Notes: generated by a model from the letters alone, not told the origin. Positions 1-11,387 are shown, counted from the first letter of the stretch. The stretch: 64,000 bases of DNA from Mytilus trossulus (GCF_036588685.1 NC_086374.1:93199059-93263058), one strand, 5' to 3'. A program made the numbers and translations.

Positions 1-330
1 ATTGGCAGAGCACATTTCGCTGCGCTGGATTTAACATTCATATATTCAGTGAACAGTAATGATAGCCTCTGATTACCAGGGCTCATCAGTCAACTTCTCG
101 TACCAGACATATTACTTAAATATATTTATATTAGTGGTCTGCCATAATTTGCGGTAGCCACATTATAATTTACATATATATTAAATACAGACATTGATAA
201 ATATATTTCAGAGCAAGATTGCCAATTTAAATACATATTATATATCATATATGTTATATTTTATTCAAGATAAAGCTGTGGCCAAATACTGCCAAAACCT
301 TATTATCTATTTGTTGTGTTTTGGGCCTCG

Positions 331-523
331 AGGATAACAGTTCGTTTCTATGTATGTAGCATTTGCGTTTGGTTTTGTTGCACTTCAGTGTTTCTGTTTT
401 TATGTTGTTTTTCTGTAATTATAGTTGATTTGTTTTCCTGTGCTAGTTTATAACCCATATTTGTTTTCTACCAATCCATTTATGACTTTTGAACAGCGGC
501 ATACTACTGTTGCCTTTATGAAG
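331..523 (+). repeat. Dispersed repeat family A (GGCATACTACTGTTGCC type)
   Basis: Ends with TATGACTTTTGAACAGCGGC, ATACTACTGTTGCCTTTA. Other copies are at 14046-14230, 35439-35639 and (reverse) 19321-19393. All carry TTCAGTxTTTCTGTTxTTxTG about 150 bp before the end. Confidence 0.6.
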
Positions 524-1834
524 TATACATTAAGATAGTTCAACCTTACATCAGTCTATCAGTTTTGGACAGCTCTTTTTTAAATACAGTTATTTATTGA
601 ATCATTTATTTAATCATGTTAATCAGTTATTCATTTTTATTCTACAACTATTTCTACTGATTTTACTTTTTCCTTTGTAACTGATATATGTAAAGTTGTT
701 TCATCATCGTCGTAGAACGTGAACATTATTTTGACTATCTATTCTGTTCTGTTCCGCAACAAACGGAAAAGACTTTGCTATATTTTTCATCCTAGTATTT
801 AATAGAAAATTATCTTTGATATCAAGAATCCGTCAAAAAGAGACTATTCCGAATCTCAACTGACAAACTGAAAAACCATCTCAAACATATTTGTATCCCA
901 AAAATTGGTTAGAAACCACAACATAATCATAGTACAATGAGTAGTCGTTGTGAGAGCCTACTTTGATTCCCAATATGTTGTACGGTATTGCAATAATTAT
1001 AGTGTCGAAATTCATTTTTTAAACGCTGTAGGTAAACAACTTTATATTTTGGTTATAATAGACAAAATGTGTTTGAACTTGATTTTAACAGCATTAGTCA
1101 TAAACAACATAGAGAAAAACAAAATATTCCGGATATTTTTATACATTGGTCGTTTGTCGAGGTCTATAATAATTGATTTTGCCTTTGTTGTTGTAGTACA
1201 AAGCTGGTATTTTTTTTTTCTTTAACAGAAGTGGTAAGGTGATTATGTTTGTATTTTGACCTTCAGTATATATGAAAATAATACCACATTTCCTTTCCCG
1301 TAAAAAAGAATTTTTCTCAACACGAATTATATGCTTCCGGTCTAACAAACAAAGAAAAATAACACTATTTTCATCTGAATGTGTAAATAATCAAATTCAT
1401 GACAGCGAAAAACACTCATCTAAATACGTAATAAAAATACATATTTCTTATTTTGTTATTCTTTAAACAGTAAACATAGTAATAAAGGTCATTCAAATCT
1501 ACTTTTAAATTAGAGCTAGCATTAAGGGCCATATTGAACTTAATATAATATAGTGCGTACCCATTGATACAATTCTTAGATTAGTTTAAACAGCTTTATT
1601 AATGAAAAAGAAAAAAAATGACAACAATAAAGTATCACAATGTTACATGAAATTGAAATATGGGATTAAGAAACCAGTTTGGAAGAAAACTTTTATACAT
1701 CCGTCTCTCCAATTTCTTAGGTTATTTGGTTTAATTTGTTATGTTTGTTCATATCGTCTTTACAAAATTTTGGCATACCCAAAAGCAACTCGAAATGTGT
1801 AACATCATGCCTGTCATCAAAAGATTAGGTACAC
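524..1834. other. Non-coding left flank
   Basis: AT-rich sequence beyond the lectin 3' end. Only short frames without recognisable protein features were seen. Confidence 0.5.
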
Positions 1835-1844
1835 TTTATTTATT
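1835..1844 (-). terminator. Overlapping poly(A) signals on the lectin stop codon
   Basis: On the minus strand AAATAAATAAAG contains two overlapping AATAAA hexamers, and the first includes the TAA stop (1842-1840). If used, the 3' UTR would be only about 20-30 nt. A further minus-strand AATAAA lies near 1590, so a longer 3' end is also possible. Confidence 0.45.
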
Positions 1845-2054
1845 TCTGACAAATAAATGTCCCTGGTTTGGTAAATGAACATGGACAGTCAAATATTTTA
1901 TCATCTGTCCATAGTTCTAAGCAAAACTGATTTCCGCCCTGAGGGTCACCTGGACCCCAGTTGAAATATGTCAGCTCGCTGCCACCCTCCAACGTCCAGG
2001 TATTGGCTCCAGTTTTGAAACCATCAATTGGTATCCTGATATACGGTCGATCAG
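1840..2054 (-). CDS. Lectin gene exon 3: C-terminal half of the C-type lectin domain
   Basis: The acceptor ...tgtttaag precedes CTGATCGACC. The 215-nt exon completes the A168 codon and reads WTLEGGSELTYFNWGPGDPQ, then the final Cys pair, ending ...FICQK-stop. The stop codon TAA overlaps an AATAAATAAAG poly(A) signal. Confidence 0.87.
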
Positions 2055-5000
2055 CTTAAACAGAAATTTTATATTTATAATAATTTGAAATATCCAAAAG
2101 AATTTTAAACACAGGAGGTAACATTGAAATGAAAGAGGATAAACACAGTATAAGAGTTTGTTTCAAACAAATTTGTAATCCATCTTTATTCAACTTTTTT
2201 TCAAATCCTACAAAAATGATAGAAACAGTTCTTTCAGTTGACATTTAGTTTTTTGACTATGTGCCACCCATTAGTCAGCGCAGCTGACAATAATTTTTTT
2301 ACTTTATACATATATTATGTTTCGACCTGTCTAGCCTCAGTTTTTACTTTGAAATTTTGTTTTGACTGGTCTGGATCAGCAAATTTAACTCAAATTATAT
2401 ACAAGTATTGATCTGACAAAATTCCAGGTTCTTTGGTAGTTTGGTTCATTGCTGTTAAATTAAAGGATTTGATTAATAGGTAAAACAAAAAGCTTTAATT
2501 TTCAATGTTTATTAAATTCAGAAAGTCACCCTTAATTTTCCAAATCAACTTGAATTTCAATAAAACTATACAGTTGTAATCTCAATTAATATATTGATCT
2601 TACAAAATGCCAGGTTGTTTGGTAGTTTGGTTTAATCTTTTAAAATTCTAATTCTATGATTAAATTTGTAGGTTACAACAAAAGCTAGAATTTTTAGTTC
2701 TGATTATATTAAGATATATGTAGATACTTTTAATAATTTTTAAACTTTTTTCAAATCAACTTAGATGTTCTTCAAGCTATACAGCCATCTCAATTGTACC
2801 AAAATTGAGAAGCAATAAGTAAAGTCGAGATTATTTCGAGTCTTATCAAGTAAAATCAATGCTAGACCATACAAACACGCTCAAAAATGGTCTTTCAAAC
2901 TCTGAGCAGTTTATAGTGTGGTTCGAAATACTTGCTCTTCATGAGTAATAATAATTTCAATAATGGAGAAAATAAAGTTCCATCTGTAACTATCAAGCAA
3001 AAAAAGCATATAAATGAATGGTATTAATATATGGAGTGTATTTTGAGTTAATCTTCTTTGCCTGTGTATCTTTGGGGTCAATGCCCATTAAATAGAATTG
3101 ATCAAATCAACACTATGATACCATAAAAATCTGGAACAACTTTATATTTCCCTTAATAGATATAGGAAGATGTGGTGTGAGTGCCAATGAGACAACTCTC
3201 CATCCAAATAACAATTTAAAAAGTAAACCATTATAGGTTAAAGTACGGCCTTCAACACGGAGCCTTGGCTCACACCGAACAACAAGCTATAAAGGGCCCC
3301 AAAATTACTAGTGTAAAACCATTCAAACGGGAAAACCAACGGTCTAATCTATAAAAACAAAACGAGAAACGAGAAACACGTATATATTACATAAACAAAC
3401 GACAACTAATGTACATCAGATTCCTGACTTAGGACAGGTGCAAACATTTGCAGCGGGATTAAACGTATTAATGGATCCAAACCTTCTCCCTTTTTCTGAA
3501 ACAATAGCATAAAATCACAACATAGAAAAACATACGATAAAATATCAATTGGCAGACTTAACTCAATCAAAAAACGTATGATTACACTATGAACGAATAA
3601 ATTTGATCTGCGATATCTGAATACAAATGCACAGTTAATTAAATATTAAAGACAAACATTCATGACCAAAAAGCTAACAAACAAATTCAAACACAGGACA
3701 TCACTGAGAAATATTTAACCAATCAATGTTCACTTTAGAAAAAAAAACGTTTTTTTATAATCTTGAAGTTTATACAAATGTTGTAAGAATAAGTGAAAAA
3801 TTGAAGATATTACAAATAATCAAAGCTGGTGTACAGACAAGATCCATATAAATAAAAAATAACAAAAAAGCATTATAAACAGTATCAACAGGTCGAATTA
3901 ACAAGAAAATACGATTTGAGAGTACTCGCAGTTACTGACAGCTAGTTAAAAGCCAAGACCAATTAATAGTAAAAAATCATGCATCAGAGACTAAAATCGA
4001 CTAAAACACATCACAGGGATTTAGTATTTTAACGTCATTAATAGTCAAAGAAGACATGACTTGTGCAATGCCAAACATAAATGTATCGACAGGTAGAAGT
4101 ATAGTGAAGAGCGACTTCTATAGAAATAAAAGTTAACGTGTCTGTGTCTCTATACATCTCGCCTCAAAAGATAATGAAATTTAGTTATGTTTTAATTTGC
4201 TAATGACAAAATCAATATTAGTGCCAATGTGAACTATATTCAGAGATCTAATTACAATATTGGTACGATAACCCTTACTTATAAGTTTGTTTAAAGGTTC
4301 GACGAGTTTACAAGGATCACATAGTGATTTCCTCGCTTAAAGTACAATATAACCATACAATTTAGGATGTGAAATACCATTTTTAATAAGCTTTCTACAG
4401 GTATAGCCAAATTTACTAATCAAATCTTTGTATCTATGAAAGAATTTAGTAAAAGTTTTAAGTAATTTATGGTATCGATATCCCTGACACAACAATTTAC
4501 CAGTGATGCATTGATTACGTTCGTTAAAATCTATGACATCAGAACACACACGGGCCTGTTAATGCCTGTTAGCAACTAAGGGGTTTAAATTGTAAATGAT
4601 AACAGTATAATCCAAGTATCAAATTTATGGTCAAGTGACAGGATGAAAAAGCCACACCGTAGTAGTGATGGTTTTATGCCGTAAATACTACTCGGACGTT
4701 CTAAAGGATGAAATTTTAAATTCATCTTCATGTAAGTCCGTGCGCTCCACATAGAGTCATGTAGTAAACAAACATGTCTTAACCACATCACAGCTTAAGG
4801 CTTCTAATGAACGTTTGAATGTCCTTATTATGTGTTGGTTACCTAAACTACGCCAAGTAACAGTAAAATATCGTTTCATCTCGCCCTCTAATAAGCGTTA
4901 AACCTTTCAAAGCTTTTAACAAGTCTCTTTACTACTATCAAAGAACTTATCATAAACTATTGCAATAAAATATATGAAAACAGTGAAACTAGCTATTTTG

Positions 5001-6256
5001 GGGAGTAAAAAAAAACTTTTAATTAGATAAATTTCGTTCTTTTGATGGTCCTTTTGATTCTGTTGGCTATTTTGACTTTTCTACTCTTTACACTGCACTT
5101 GCACACAATCAGACAAAAGTTTTCTATTTCATTAAATGATCGTTTGGTTAATCTGAATGCAATCATAAATTAGGTCGTTGGTTCTCTCGTTTGAATTTTT
5201 TACATTTGTCAATTCTGGGAATTTCAAACGGTATGGGCATTGCTTATTATTGAAGGCCGAACGGTGACCTACAGTTGTTAATTTCTGTGTCATTTGTTAT
5301 AATGTGGAGAGGTGTCTCATTAGCAATCATACCACATCTTCTTTTGTATATTTACAATTTAACCAGTGCGCTAGAAAAACAATCTTACCAAGCAGATAAA
5401 ATAAGTAGTGTAGCTTCAAGTGAGACTCTACAGCTGCAAGTCGTCCTCCTGTTTCACTGCAAATGCTCCTTATGTTATTGAAATTTATTGTATCTACTGT
5501 ATTTATACTAGGACTGTAACAAAAATCCAGACGTCTGTAATATATGTACGGATAAGGACATCTACCAGTAACTGCAAGCAAAACAAATGAATACAACAAT
5601 GAATGCAACAACACAAACATATTTGTACTATAAGTTTATAAACGAAACAAAAATAAAGCTAAATCTACGCACCTCTTAATACATTGAATAAATTATAAAA
5701 AATGGTTAAATAATGCGGGGCATTAAAATGCATTTTAAATGAGTATGTCTATATATGTCTGTTTTAAAAGGCCAGTAGAACACAAAACTTTCAATCATCA
5801 GCAAAGAATCTCTAATTATAACATGGAAAATAGGTCTCAAATAGCGAGGTTTTCTATGAAACAGAGGTTGCCTGCATTGTTAAGGTTGACTACTATATCC
5901 TAATATGTGCATTATACAATATATGAAAACTACTCACCATCGCGGTTTTCATAAAACTTCCAGCCTTCTTCTGCAGTGTTAGGTTGTGAATATATAAAAG
6001 TTTTAGAATGTATGATGCATTCTCTAGTTTTCTTATTGTGGAAATATGAAACACATTCGTCGGATTCAAGACATGCATTTAAGCAACAAATCAATGAGTT
6101 TGAAGTAAATCTTTTTAAGGAATCCGTCATTTGTACCGTGTCTTGGTACTGTTGTTTTACTGTTGCACGCTGTGAACGTATATCTAAGCAAACAAGCGAA
6201 GATTGTCTACTAAAAATTATCACCAAAATGTACAGAAAAATCCGATCGAATTTCAT
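1840..6256 (-). CDS. Secreted PAN/apple + C-type lectin domain protein (3 exons)
   Basis: Spliced CDS joining 6256-5938, 5571-5389 and 2054-1840, which gives 717 nt and 238 residues. Residues 1 to about 23 are a hydrophobic signal peptide. Residues of about 24-106 have the cysteine spacing of a PAN/apple-like module (CCLNACLESDEC, then YFHNKKTREC). Residues 108-238 form a long-form C-type lectin domain: C111/C124 pair, C144 and C236 as the outer disulphide, C212 with C224 or C226, and the hydrophobic core TYFNWGPGDP. The usual EPN/QPD sugar and calcium motif reads DPQ (204-206), and the WND motif reads IFD (221-223). Sugar specificity therefore cannot be inferred, and calcium binding may be weakened. 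All junctions are GT-AG and phase 1. Proteins of this kind in bivalves are secreted and often linked to pathogen or food-particle recognition; that role is inferred from the family. The 3.3-kb second intron holds retroelement debris. Confidence 0.88.
3165..4900 (-). mobile_element. 5'-truncated retroelement: decayed RT ORF end plus 3' tail
   Basis: On the minus strand, frame-shifted pieces at 4791-4585 (SLDHKFDTWIILLSFTI), 4549-4337 (TFTKFFHRYKDLISKF, then GISHPKLYG) and about 4335-4191 (NKLISKGYRTNIVIRSLN) resemble the C-terminal end of RT-bearing retroelement proteins that I remember as common in mussels. They are broken by two frameshifts. A further 1 kb of non-coding tail follows, ending in ...CTCATTGGCACTCACACCACATCTTCC at 3169. 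The whole element sits in lectin intron 2. Confidence 0.6.
5172..5345 (+). mobile_element. 3'-end copy of the retroelement tail family
   Basis: Contains CTCGTTTGAATTTTTTACA, GGCCGAACGGTGACCTACAG and the terminal GTCTCATTAGCAATCATACC then ACATCTTCTTTT, shared with the copies at 9425-9783, 14568-14719 and 56534-56884. It overlaps the 3' edge of the lectin exon 2 region. Confidence 0.6.
5389..5571 (-). CDS. Lectin gene exon 2: N-terminal half of the C-type lectin domain
   Basis: The acceptor is tgcttgcag before TTACTGG, and the donor is CTTG before GTAAGATT. The exon is 183 nt and keeps phase 1. It encodes the CPYPYIYY start of the domain and the GGRLAAVES strand/helix segment typical of these domains. 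Confidence 0.87.
5938..6256 (-). CDS. Lectin gene exon 1: signal peptide and PAN/apple-like module
   Basis: The start is the ATG at 6256-6254, the first Met before a hydrophobic leader (IFLYILVIIF). The exon ends in ...GATG before the donor GTGAGTAG, phase 1. Without splicing the frame stops two codons later, which supports the donor. Confidence 0.85.
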
Positions 6257-6349
6257 AACGTCGTTTTGACTTTTAGATATCTTTTGAAATTACTAGACTT
6301 ATGTTGCCTTCTTACAAACCAACTTCTGCTCCGTTATGCAAACCCTTTG

Positions 6350-6356
6350 TTATATA
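6350..6356 (-). promoter_or_regulatory. Candidate TATA box of the lectin gene
   Basis: The minus strand reads CGTATATAACAAAGG about 95 nt upstream of the ATG. A start site 25-30 nt downstream would leave a short 5' UTR of about 65 nt. This is position and motif only. Confidence 0.3.
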
Positions 6357-6404
6357 CGATATTGCATTTGTGTCTGCTAGTTATATCTATTTTGCATTAA
6401 GAAC

Positions 6405-6790
6405 AAGTGACCAATCAGAGAACTGTACGGAACGCATAACATTTTTTTTTTTTACCGTTTTTAGGAGATTTCTAAGTTCTTTCAAGTTACATTTCTATTA
6501 TTTTTAAGTTGCATTACATTAAGATTTCCATATCTGCCATCACAGCAATCATTTAAAAATAATATCCTTTCTTCTTTCTTCCTAGCGGAACTATGGTTTC
6601 CTACTAGAAACTTATCTTTGTTTAGAATTCTTTAATCTTTCGAAATGTGAAAGTATGCGTAGGTAGCATATAATTATATTTGTTGATTTGGTTTTTTTAT
6701 CTGCTTAAATCCGATTTTTACAATATTATTAATATGACAGTGTCTGCTGGTGTATTCTCAATGTAGCTTTTTTTATGTGTAATTTACTTT
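6405..6790. repeat. Lectin upstream segment, copy 1 of an old duplication
   Basis: Matches about 10060-10955 after removing a 500-bp repeat insertion there: GACCAATCAGAGAACTGTAC against TACCAATCAGCGAATTGTAC, CTAAGTTCTTTCAAGTTACA against CTAAGTTCTTTCAAATTACA, and AAGTATGCGTAGGTAGCATA against AAGTATGCATAGGTAATATA. Confidence 0.65.
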
Positions 6791-8107
6791 CATTTTGATT
6801 TGATTTTAAGCAGTTTTTATTCCTTATGTTATAAACAGGATTGAGCAACTGGCACAGTCTATCAAACCTCTCTCCATATTTAGTATTCACGGTATGAATC
6901 AAATACCAACAGCTGTATGTGATTAAATAAAAAATGAAGTGAAGAATGCATTATACTTATGAGCACAAACAATAAAATACATAACATATTTACTGAATAA
7001 CTAATGTTTTAGAATATCTTTGTGGGTAGGCAATTAATTATATTGTATTCAAGTATGTTTAGACATGCACATATCCTTTGTATGTCATAACCAATATATT
7101 TTTAAGATTGGCAAGAAGCACTAGGCTGACTTAGTGGAATAAATGATAATACTGATGTTAAAAGAGGAAAGGAACTAGGAGAACAAAAAACACTAAATCA
7201 AAGCAATTAACACATTTCAAACAAACGGTGTATGCGGCTGATTTATTCCTGAACTGACTTTTTATATACGAAAATAATCTGTTTCAAAAAAGTAATTGAT
7301 CAATATTTATGTCACATTATAATCAACAGCTTTATACTATCATCTTGTACTAAGAGTAGATTACAATAACTAGAAGATGTAAAGATCTAGTAACGCTCAC
7401 CTTGGTCTATGTGTAAACAAAGGACAAACATTAAAGGCAAGAATAGAATTCATGGCAAAATTCTCTGTTTTGGTGATGGCGACTTGTTTGTAGATCTTAC
7501 TTTACTGAACATTCCTGCTGTTTACAACCAGCTCTATCTATAATGAACTTGGCCCAATAGTTTCAGAGGAAAATATTTTTGTAAAAATTTACAAAAAATT
7601 ACGAAAAATTGTGAAAATATTACTTTAAAGAGCAATTACTCCGGAAGTATTTTTTCATGCCGAATTATTTGTATAATTTGCTGAACAATGTTGTTTTTTA
7701 CAGTTTATCTCATATATTATTATATTATAATATTCAGGATAAGACCAATCACTACAAAACTTCCTTAAAGTTACTTAATATGCAGAAGCAGTAACCAAAC
7801 AAGGGGTTGTTGAAGCGTCTGAACATTTAAGGGCAGATAGGTTTGAACATGACAAACAATTTTACCGCTCTCAGATTTGCTCTAAATGCTTCATTTTCAG
7901 AGATGTAATTTAAAAAAAAAAAAGCATTTTACCCCATATTCTATTTTTAGCCATCGTGGCCATCTTGGTTGATGGCCGGGGTCATATGGTACATTTTGTG
8001 AAACAAGATACCCTTTTGATGATTTAGGCCAAGTTGGGTTTAATTATGCCTAGTCAATTCAGAGTAGAATATTTTTGTAAAGATTACCAAAAAATAACCC
8101 AAATATC

Positions 8108-8730
8108 TTTTATAAAAAATAAGAAAAATAAAAGACAAAACCATTTGTTTGATTTCTAGCTGACTGCTTCTACCCCTCTTCCCCGTCAAAACATAGTATA
8201 GCTAATAGTAATAATAATAATTAATAGTAATTCTATTTTTGTCTATAAAAATGATTAAGTCTAGCTAGGTATATCATTTAAGTCATCAGTCAAAGAAGCA
8301 GTTGATACATCATTATTATTGTGATATATAACTGATAAAGAAGTTCATCCAGACAAAGTCTAATATCATTTATAATATCATTAACTATACCATTTGTATG
8401 AATAAGAATCAGAAAGGATCCCAAAATGATCCCTTGGGCACATTTATATATACTTTTAAAAGCCAATAATATAAGTTGGTTTTGATCCATTCATGCTGGG
8501 GTTTTTTTTAGGTTTTACTTTCATTCGTTATAATGCTGGTCAAGGTATATGTATTTGACTTCTCAATTGTATGGTTCGATATCTGTTGCGGTATTTTTAC
8601 TAGATTTTATTAAGTGTTTATCTTTTTATTATTATTCTATGTTTTAACGGGGAAGAGGGGTAGAAGCAGCCGGCTAGAAATCAAACAAATTGTTTTGTCT
8701 TTTATTTTTCTTCTTATTTTCTTTTAAAAT
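8108..8730. repeat. Long inverted repeat with arms of about 100 bp
   Basis: The left arm (about 8120-8205) reads GACTGCTTCTACCCCTCTTC, CCCGTCAAAACATAG. The right arm (about 8630-8730) reads CTATGTTTTAACGGGGAAGA, GGGGTAGAAGCAGCCGGCTA, then AAATCAAACAAAT. The spacer is about 420 bp without an ORF. Confidence 0.65.
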
Positions 8731-8779
8731 GTTTCCAATTATTCCTATAAGCGCTTAACAATACAAATTATGTTTAGTC

Positions 8780-8910
8780 TTATTGGCATGATTTTGTATT
8801 AGTTGTTAGTGGACTTGAACTAGCTGTCAGATAACTGCGAGTACTCTCAGATCTGTTCATTGTGTCTTTTTGTGTCTGGATGTATAAGTACCCGGCCACG
8901 TCCACTTGTA
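8780..8910 (+). mobile_element. Internal fragment of the retroelement tail family
   Basis: TAGCTGTCAG-TAACTGCGAG-TACTCTCA matches the reverse complement of 3915-3960 in the longer copy, with neighbouring Gly/Thr-rich low-complexity sequence. Confidence 0.45.
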
Positions 8911-8916
8911 TTTTTA

Positions 8917-9350
8917 TGCCCCACCTACGATAGTAGAGGGGCATTATATTTTCTGGTCCGTGCGTCCGTTCGTCCGTCCGTTCGTCCGTCTGTCCCGCTT
9001 CAGGTTAAAGTTTTTGGTCAAGGTAGTTTTTGATTAAGCTGAAGTCTAATCAACTTGAAACTTAGTACATATGTTCTTATGATATGATCTTTCTAATTTT
9101 AAAGACAAATTAAACTTTTGACCCCAATTTCACGGTCCACTGAACATAGAAAATGAAAGTGCGAGTTTCAGGTTAAAGTTGTTGGTCAAGGTAGTTTTTG
9201 ATGAAGTTGAAGTCCAATCAACTTGAAACTTAGTACAAATGTTCCCTATGATATTATCTTTCTAATTTTAATGCCTAATTATATTTTTACCCATTTTCAC
9301 GGTCCATTGAACATGGAAAATGATAATGCGAGTGGGGCATCCGTGTACTT
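8917..9350 (+). mobile_element. GTCCGTCCGT-type bivalve dispersed element with internal 168-bp duplication
   Basis: Opens ATGCCCCACCTACGATAGTA, then CGTCCGTTCGTCCGTCCG. Two tandem copies of a block of about 168 bp start at 9001 and 9169 (CAGGTTAAAG...TTGGTCAAGGTAGTTTTTGA). The element closes GAGTGGGGCATCC, giving short inverted ends ATGCCCCAC/GTGGGGCAT. Related pieces lie at 53130-53335 and about 38935-38975, both reversed. Confidence 0.6.
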
Positions 9351-9424
9351 TGGACACATTCTTGATGTCTATCTGATGAGTTAAGCCTTTTTCAACTGAT
9401 TTTTATAGTTCGTTCTTTATGTTG

Positions 9425-9783
9425 TACTGTTATACCACTGACCCAGGTTAGGGGGATGTTTGGGATCCCGCTAACATGTTTAACCCCGCCACATTTTTTA
9501 TGTATGTGCCTGTCCCAAGTCAAGAGCCTGTAATTCAGTGGTTGTCGTTTGTTTATGTGTTACATATTTGTTTTTCGTTCATTTTTTTACATAAATAATG
9601 CCGTTAGTTTTCTCGTTTGAACTGTTTTACATTGTCTTATCGGGGACTTTTATAGCTGACTATGCGGTATGGACTTTGCTCATTGTTAATGGCCGTACGG
9701 TGATCTATAGTTGTTAAGGTTGTGACATTTTGGTCTTTTGTGGATAGTTGTCACATTGGCAATCATACCACATCTTCTTTTTT
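9425..9783 (+). mobile_element. Long 3'-end copy of the retroelement tail family
   Basis: Includes the ACCCAGGTTAGGGGGATG, CCCGCTAACATGTTTAACCC, TGGTTGTCGTTTGTTTATG and GGCCGTACGGTGATCTATAG blocks, and ends at CACATCTTCTTTT. It is the best-preserved copy of this part, with the 56534-56884 copy in the opposite orientation. Confidence 0.7.
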
Positions 9784-10124
9784 AAATTAAACTAAGAACT
9801 ATTAACATTAGAGCAGAATTGTCAAAAAAACGAGTATGAATATTTAAACAACTACGTCCTTCGAATATCTGTATGTAATGTTGTGATAAAAAAATCCTCT
9901 GGTACGATAGACCACATAACATATTAATTTTGTTCGGTACACTATGTTTCTAGATTCTTTTTTCCTGAAACTTTGTCGGTTTTTAGTTATTATTATTATT
10001 ATACAGTTATCAATATTTATATTTTCCTGTATGCTTATTATTTTTATTTTCCATTAGGAAAAAGATACCAATCAGCGAATTGTACAAAATGAATGACTTT
10101 TGTTTGTAATTTTAACCTTATTTA

Positions 10125-10330
10125 ATAGAAGTGGGACGAAAGATACCAGAGGGGTGATCAATGAATCGAAAACTGACAAAACCATGGCTAAAAATGAAAT
10201 AGACAAACATACAAACAATAGTACACATGACACAACATAGAAAACTAAAGAACAGGCAACACGAAACCCACCAAAAACTAGGGGTGATCTCAGGTGCTCA
10301 GGAAGGGTAAGCAGATCCTGCTCCACTTTT
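10125..10330 (-). repeat. Dispersed repeat family D
   Basis: On the minus strand, GATCACCCCTAGTTTTTGG runs to CCATGGTTTTGTCAGTTTTC and CCTCTGGTATCTTTCGTCC. The plus-strand partner is 23105-23285, and a short piece is at 26205-26260. The repeat interrupts the duplicated lectin-upstream segment. Confidence 0.55.
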
Positions 10331-10389
10331 GACACCCGTCGTTTTTCTCATGTTATAACAAATCGTAAAAATAGTCTAATTCGGCAGTC

Positions 10390-10625
10390 ACATTCATGAA
10401 ATGGAAGGAGATTGTAGTTACGACGTTAGGAACATATCCGATATCATTTGTGAATCGGTTATTCCATAACGGTAAACCAACTCGTGATGGCGTCCGTAAA
10501 ATTTACGAAGGGATTATTTTAATTTTACCATTTGAAACTCTTTGGTTAATAGCTTCATTGTGAGCAGCAACCCTCTATCAAGAAAATCTTGATAGGAAAT
10601 ACAAGCACGGGAATATCGTAATAAA
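10390..10625 (+). repeat. Dispersed repeat fragment
   Basis: TTGTAGTTACGACGTTAGGA then ACATATCCGATATCATTTGT, with a weaker partner at about 14868-14930. From memory this is a common mussel repeat (CAACTCGTGATGGCGTCCGT). The sequence itself gives only the partial second copy. Confidence 0.4.
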
Positions 10626-11105
10626 TTACTAAGTTCTTTCAAATTACAGTTCATTTTTCATGATGATTACTTTTAGATGTCCATATGTTCCATCGAGGCA
10701 TTCGTACATTGATGATATGCTTACATCTTATTTACAAACGGAATTATGATTTCCAGCTAGACAATGATCTTTTTGTTTTGTATTTTTTCAAGATGTGTAA
10801 GTATGCATAGGTAATATAGGATTATAATTGTTGTTTTGGTTTGTAATGATACATTGAATGACTGTACCGGCCACCAATCCAATTTTCACATTATTATGAG
10901 TAAGACAGTTCATTTATGGCTTAATTATTCTTAATGTAACTTATTTTCTTTGATATATTTTTCAGTCTTTGTACCATGCTTTAATCCATTCATCTTCTTT
11001 CAATTTTAAGTTGATCAGCTTTTTTACTGTAATCCAATGCTTCACTTAAAATAAGCTAATTGTTTACGACATGACATATCCATTCTTTGCGACATCAATC
11101 GTACA

Positions 11106-11250
11106 AGAATATGACAGTAGTCAGAAGTATGACAGTTATTTCACGTTCGTTTGATGTGTTTAAGATTTTGATTTTGCCATTTGTTTAGGGAATTTCCGTC
11201 TTGACTTCTCCGTAGTTTAATATTTTTGTGATTTGAATTTTTTCAATTAT
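11106..11250 (+). repeat. Dispersed repeat family B
   Basis: GATTTTGCCATTTGTTTAGG, GAATTTCCGTCTTGACTTCT, then TATTTTTGTGATTTGAAT. Other copies: 21480-21590, 28561-28710, 48936-49074 (plus), and 19115-19245, 21774-21870 (minus). Confidence 0.55.
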
Positions 11251-11387
11251 TTAAAAAGAAGAGTTATTCTTAGTCGATTTGTGTTGTTCTTTTTATGTAC
11301 TGCTTTCATCAATTATACTGGTCTTAAATATTTGCATATTCGGCTTTTCAAACGTATTGTTTTTGATACATGCATTGGTATTTTATG

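Larger units (their letters stand above)
10060..10955. repeat. Lectin upstream segment, copy 2, interrupted
   Basis: Diverged copy of 6405-6790 in the same orientation. It is split by family D (10125-10330) and another repeat (10390-10625). No lectin exons are recognisable on its proximal side, where 8917-9783 is repeat-filled. Confidence 0.6.

Noticed and set aside
10072-10335. 87-codon ORF, hydrophobic
   Set aside because: It belongs to repeat family D, whose plus-strand partner at 23105 gives a similar hydrophobic frame.
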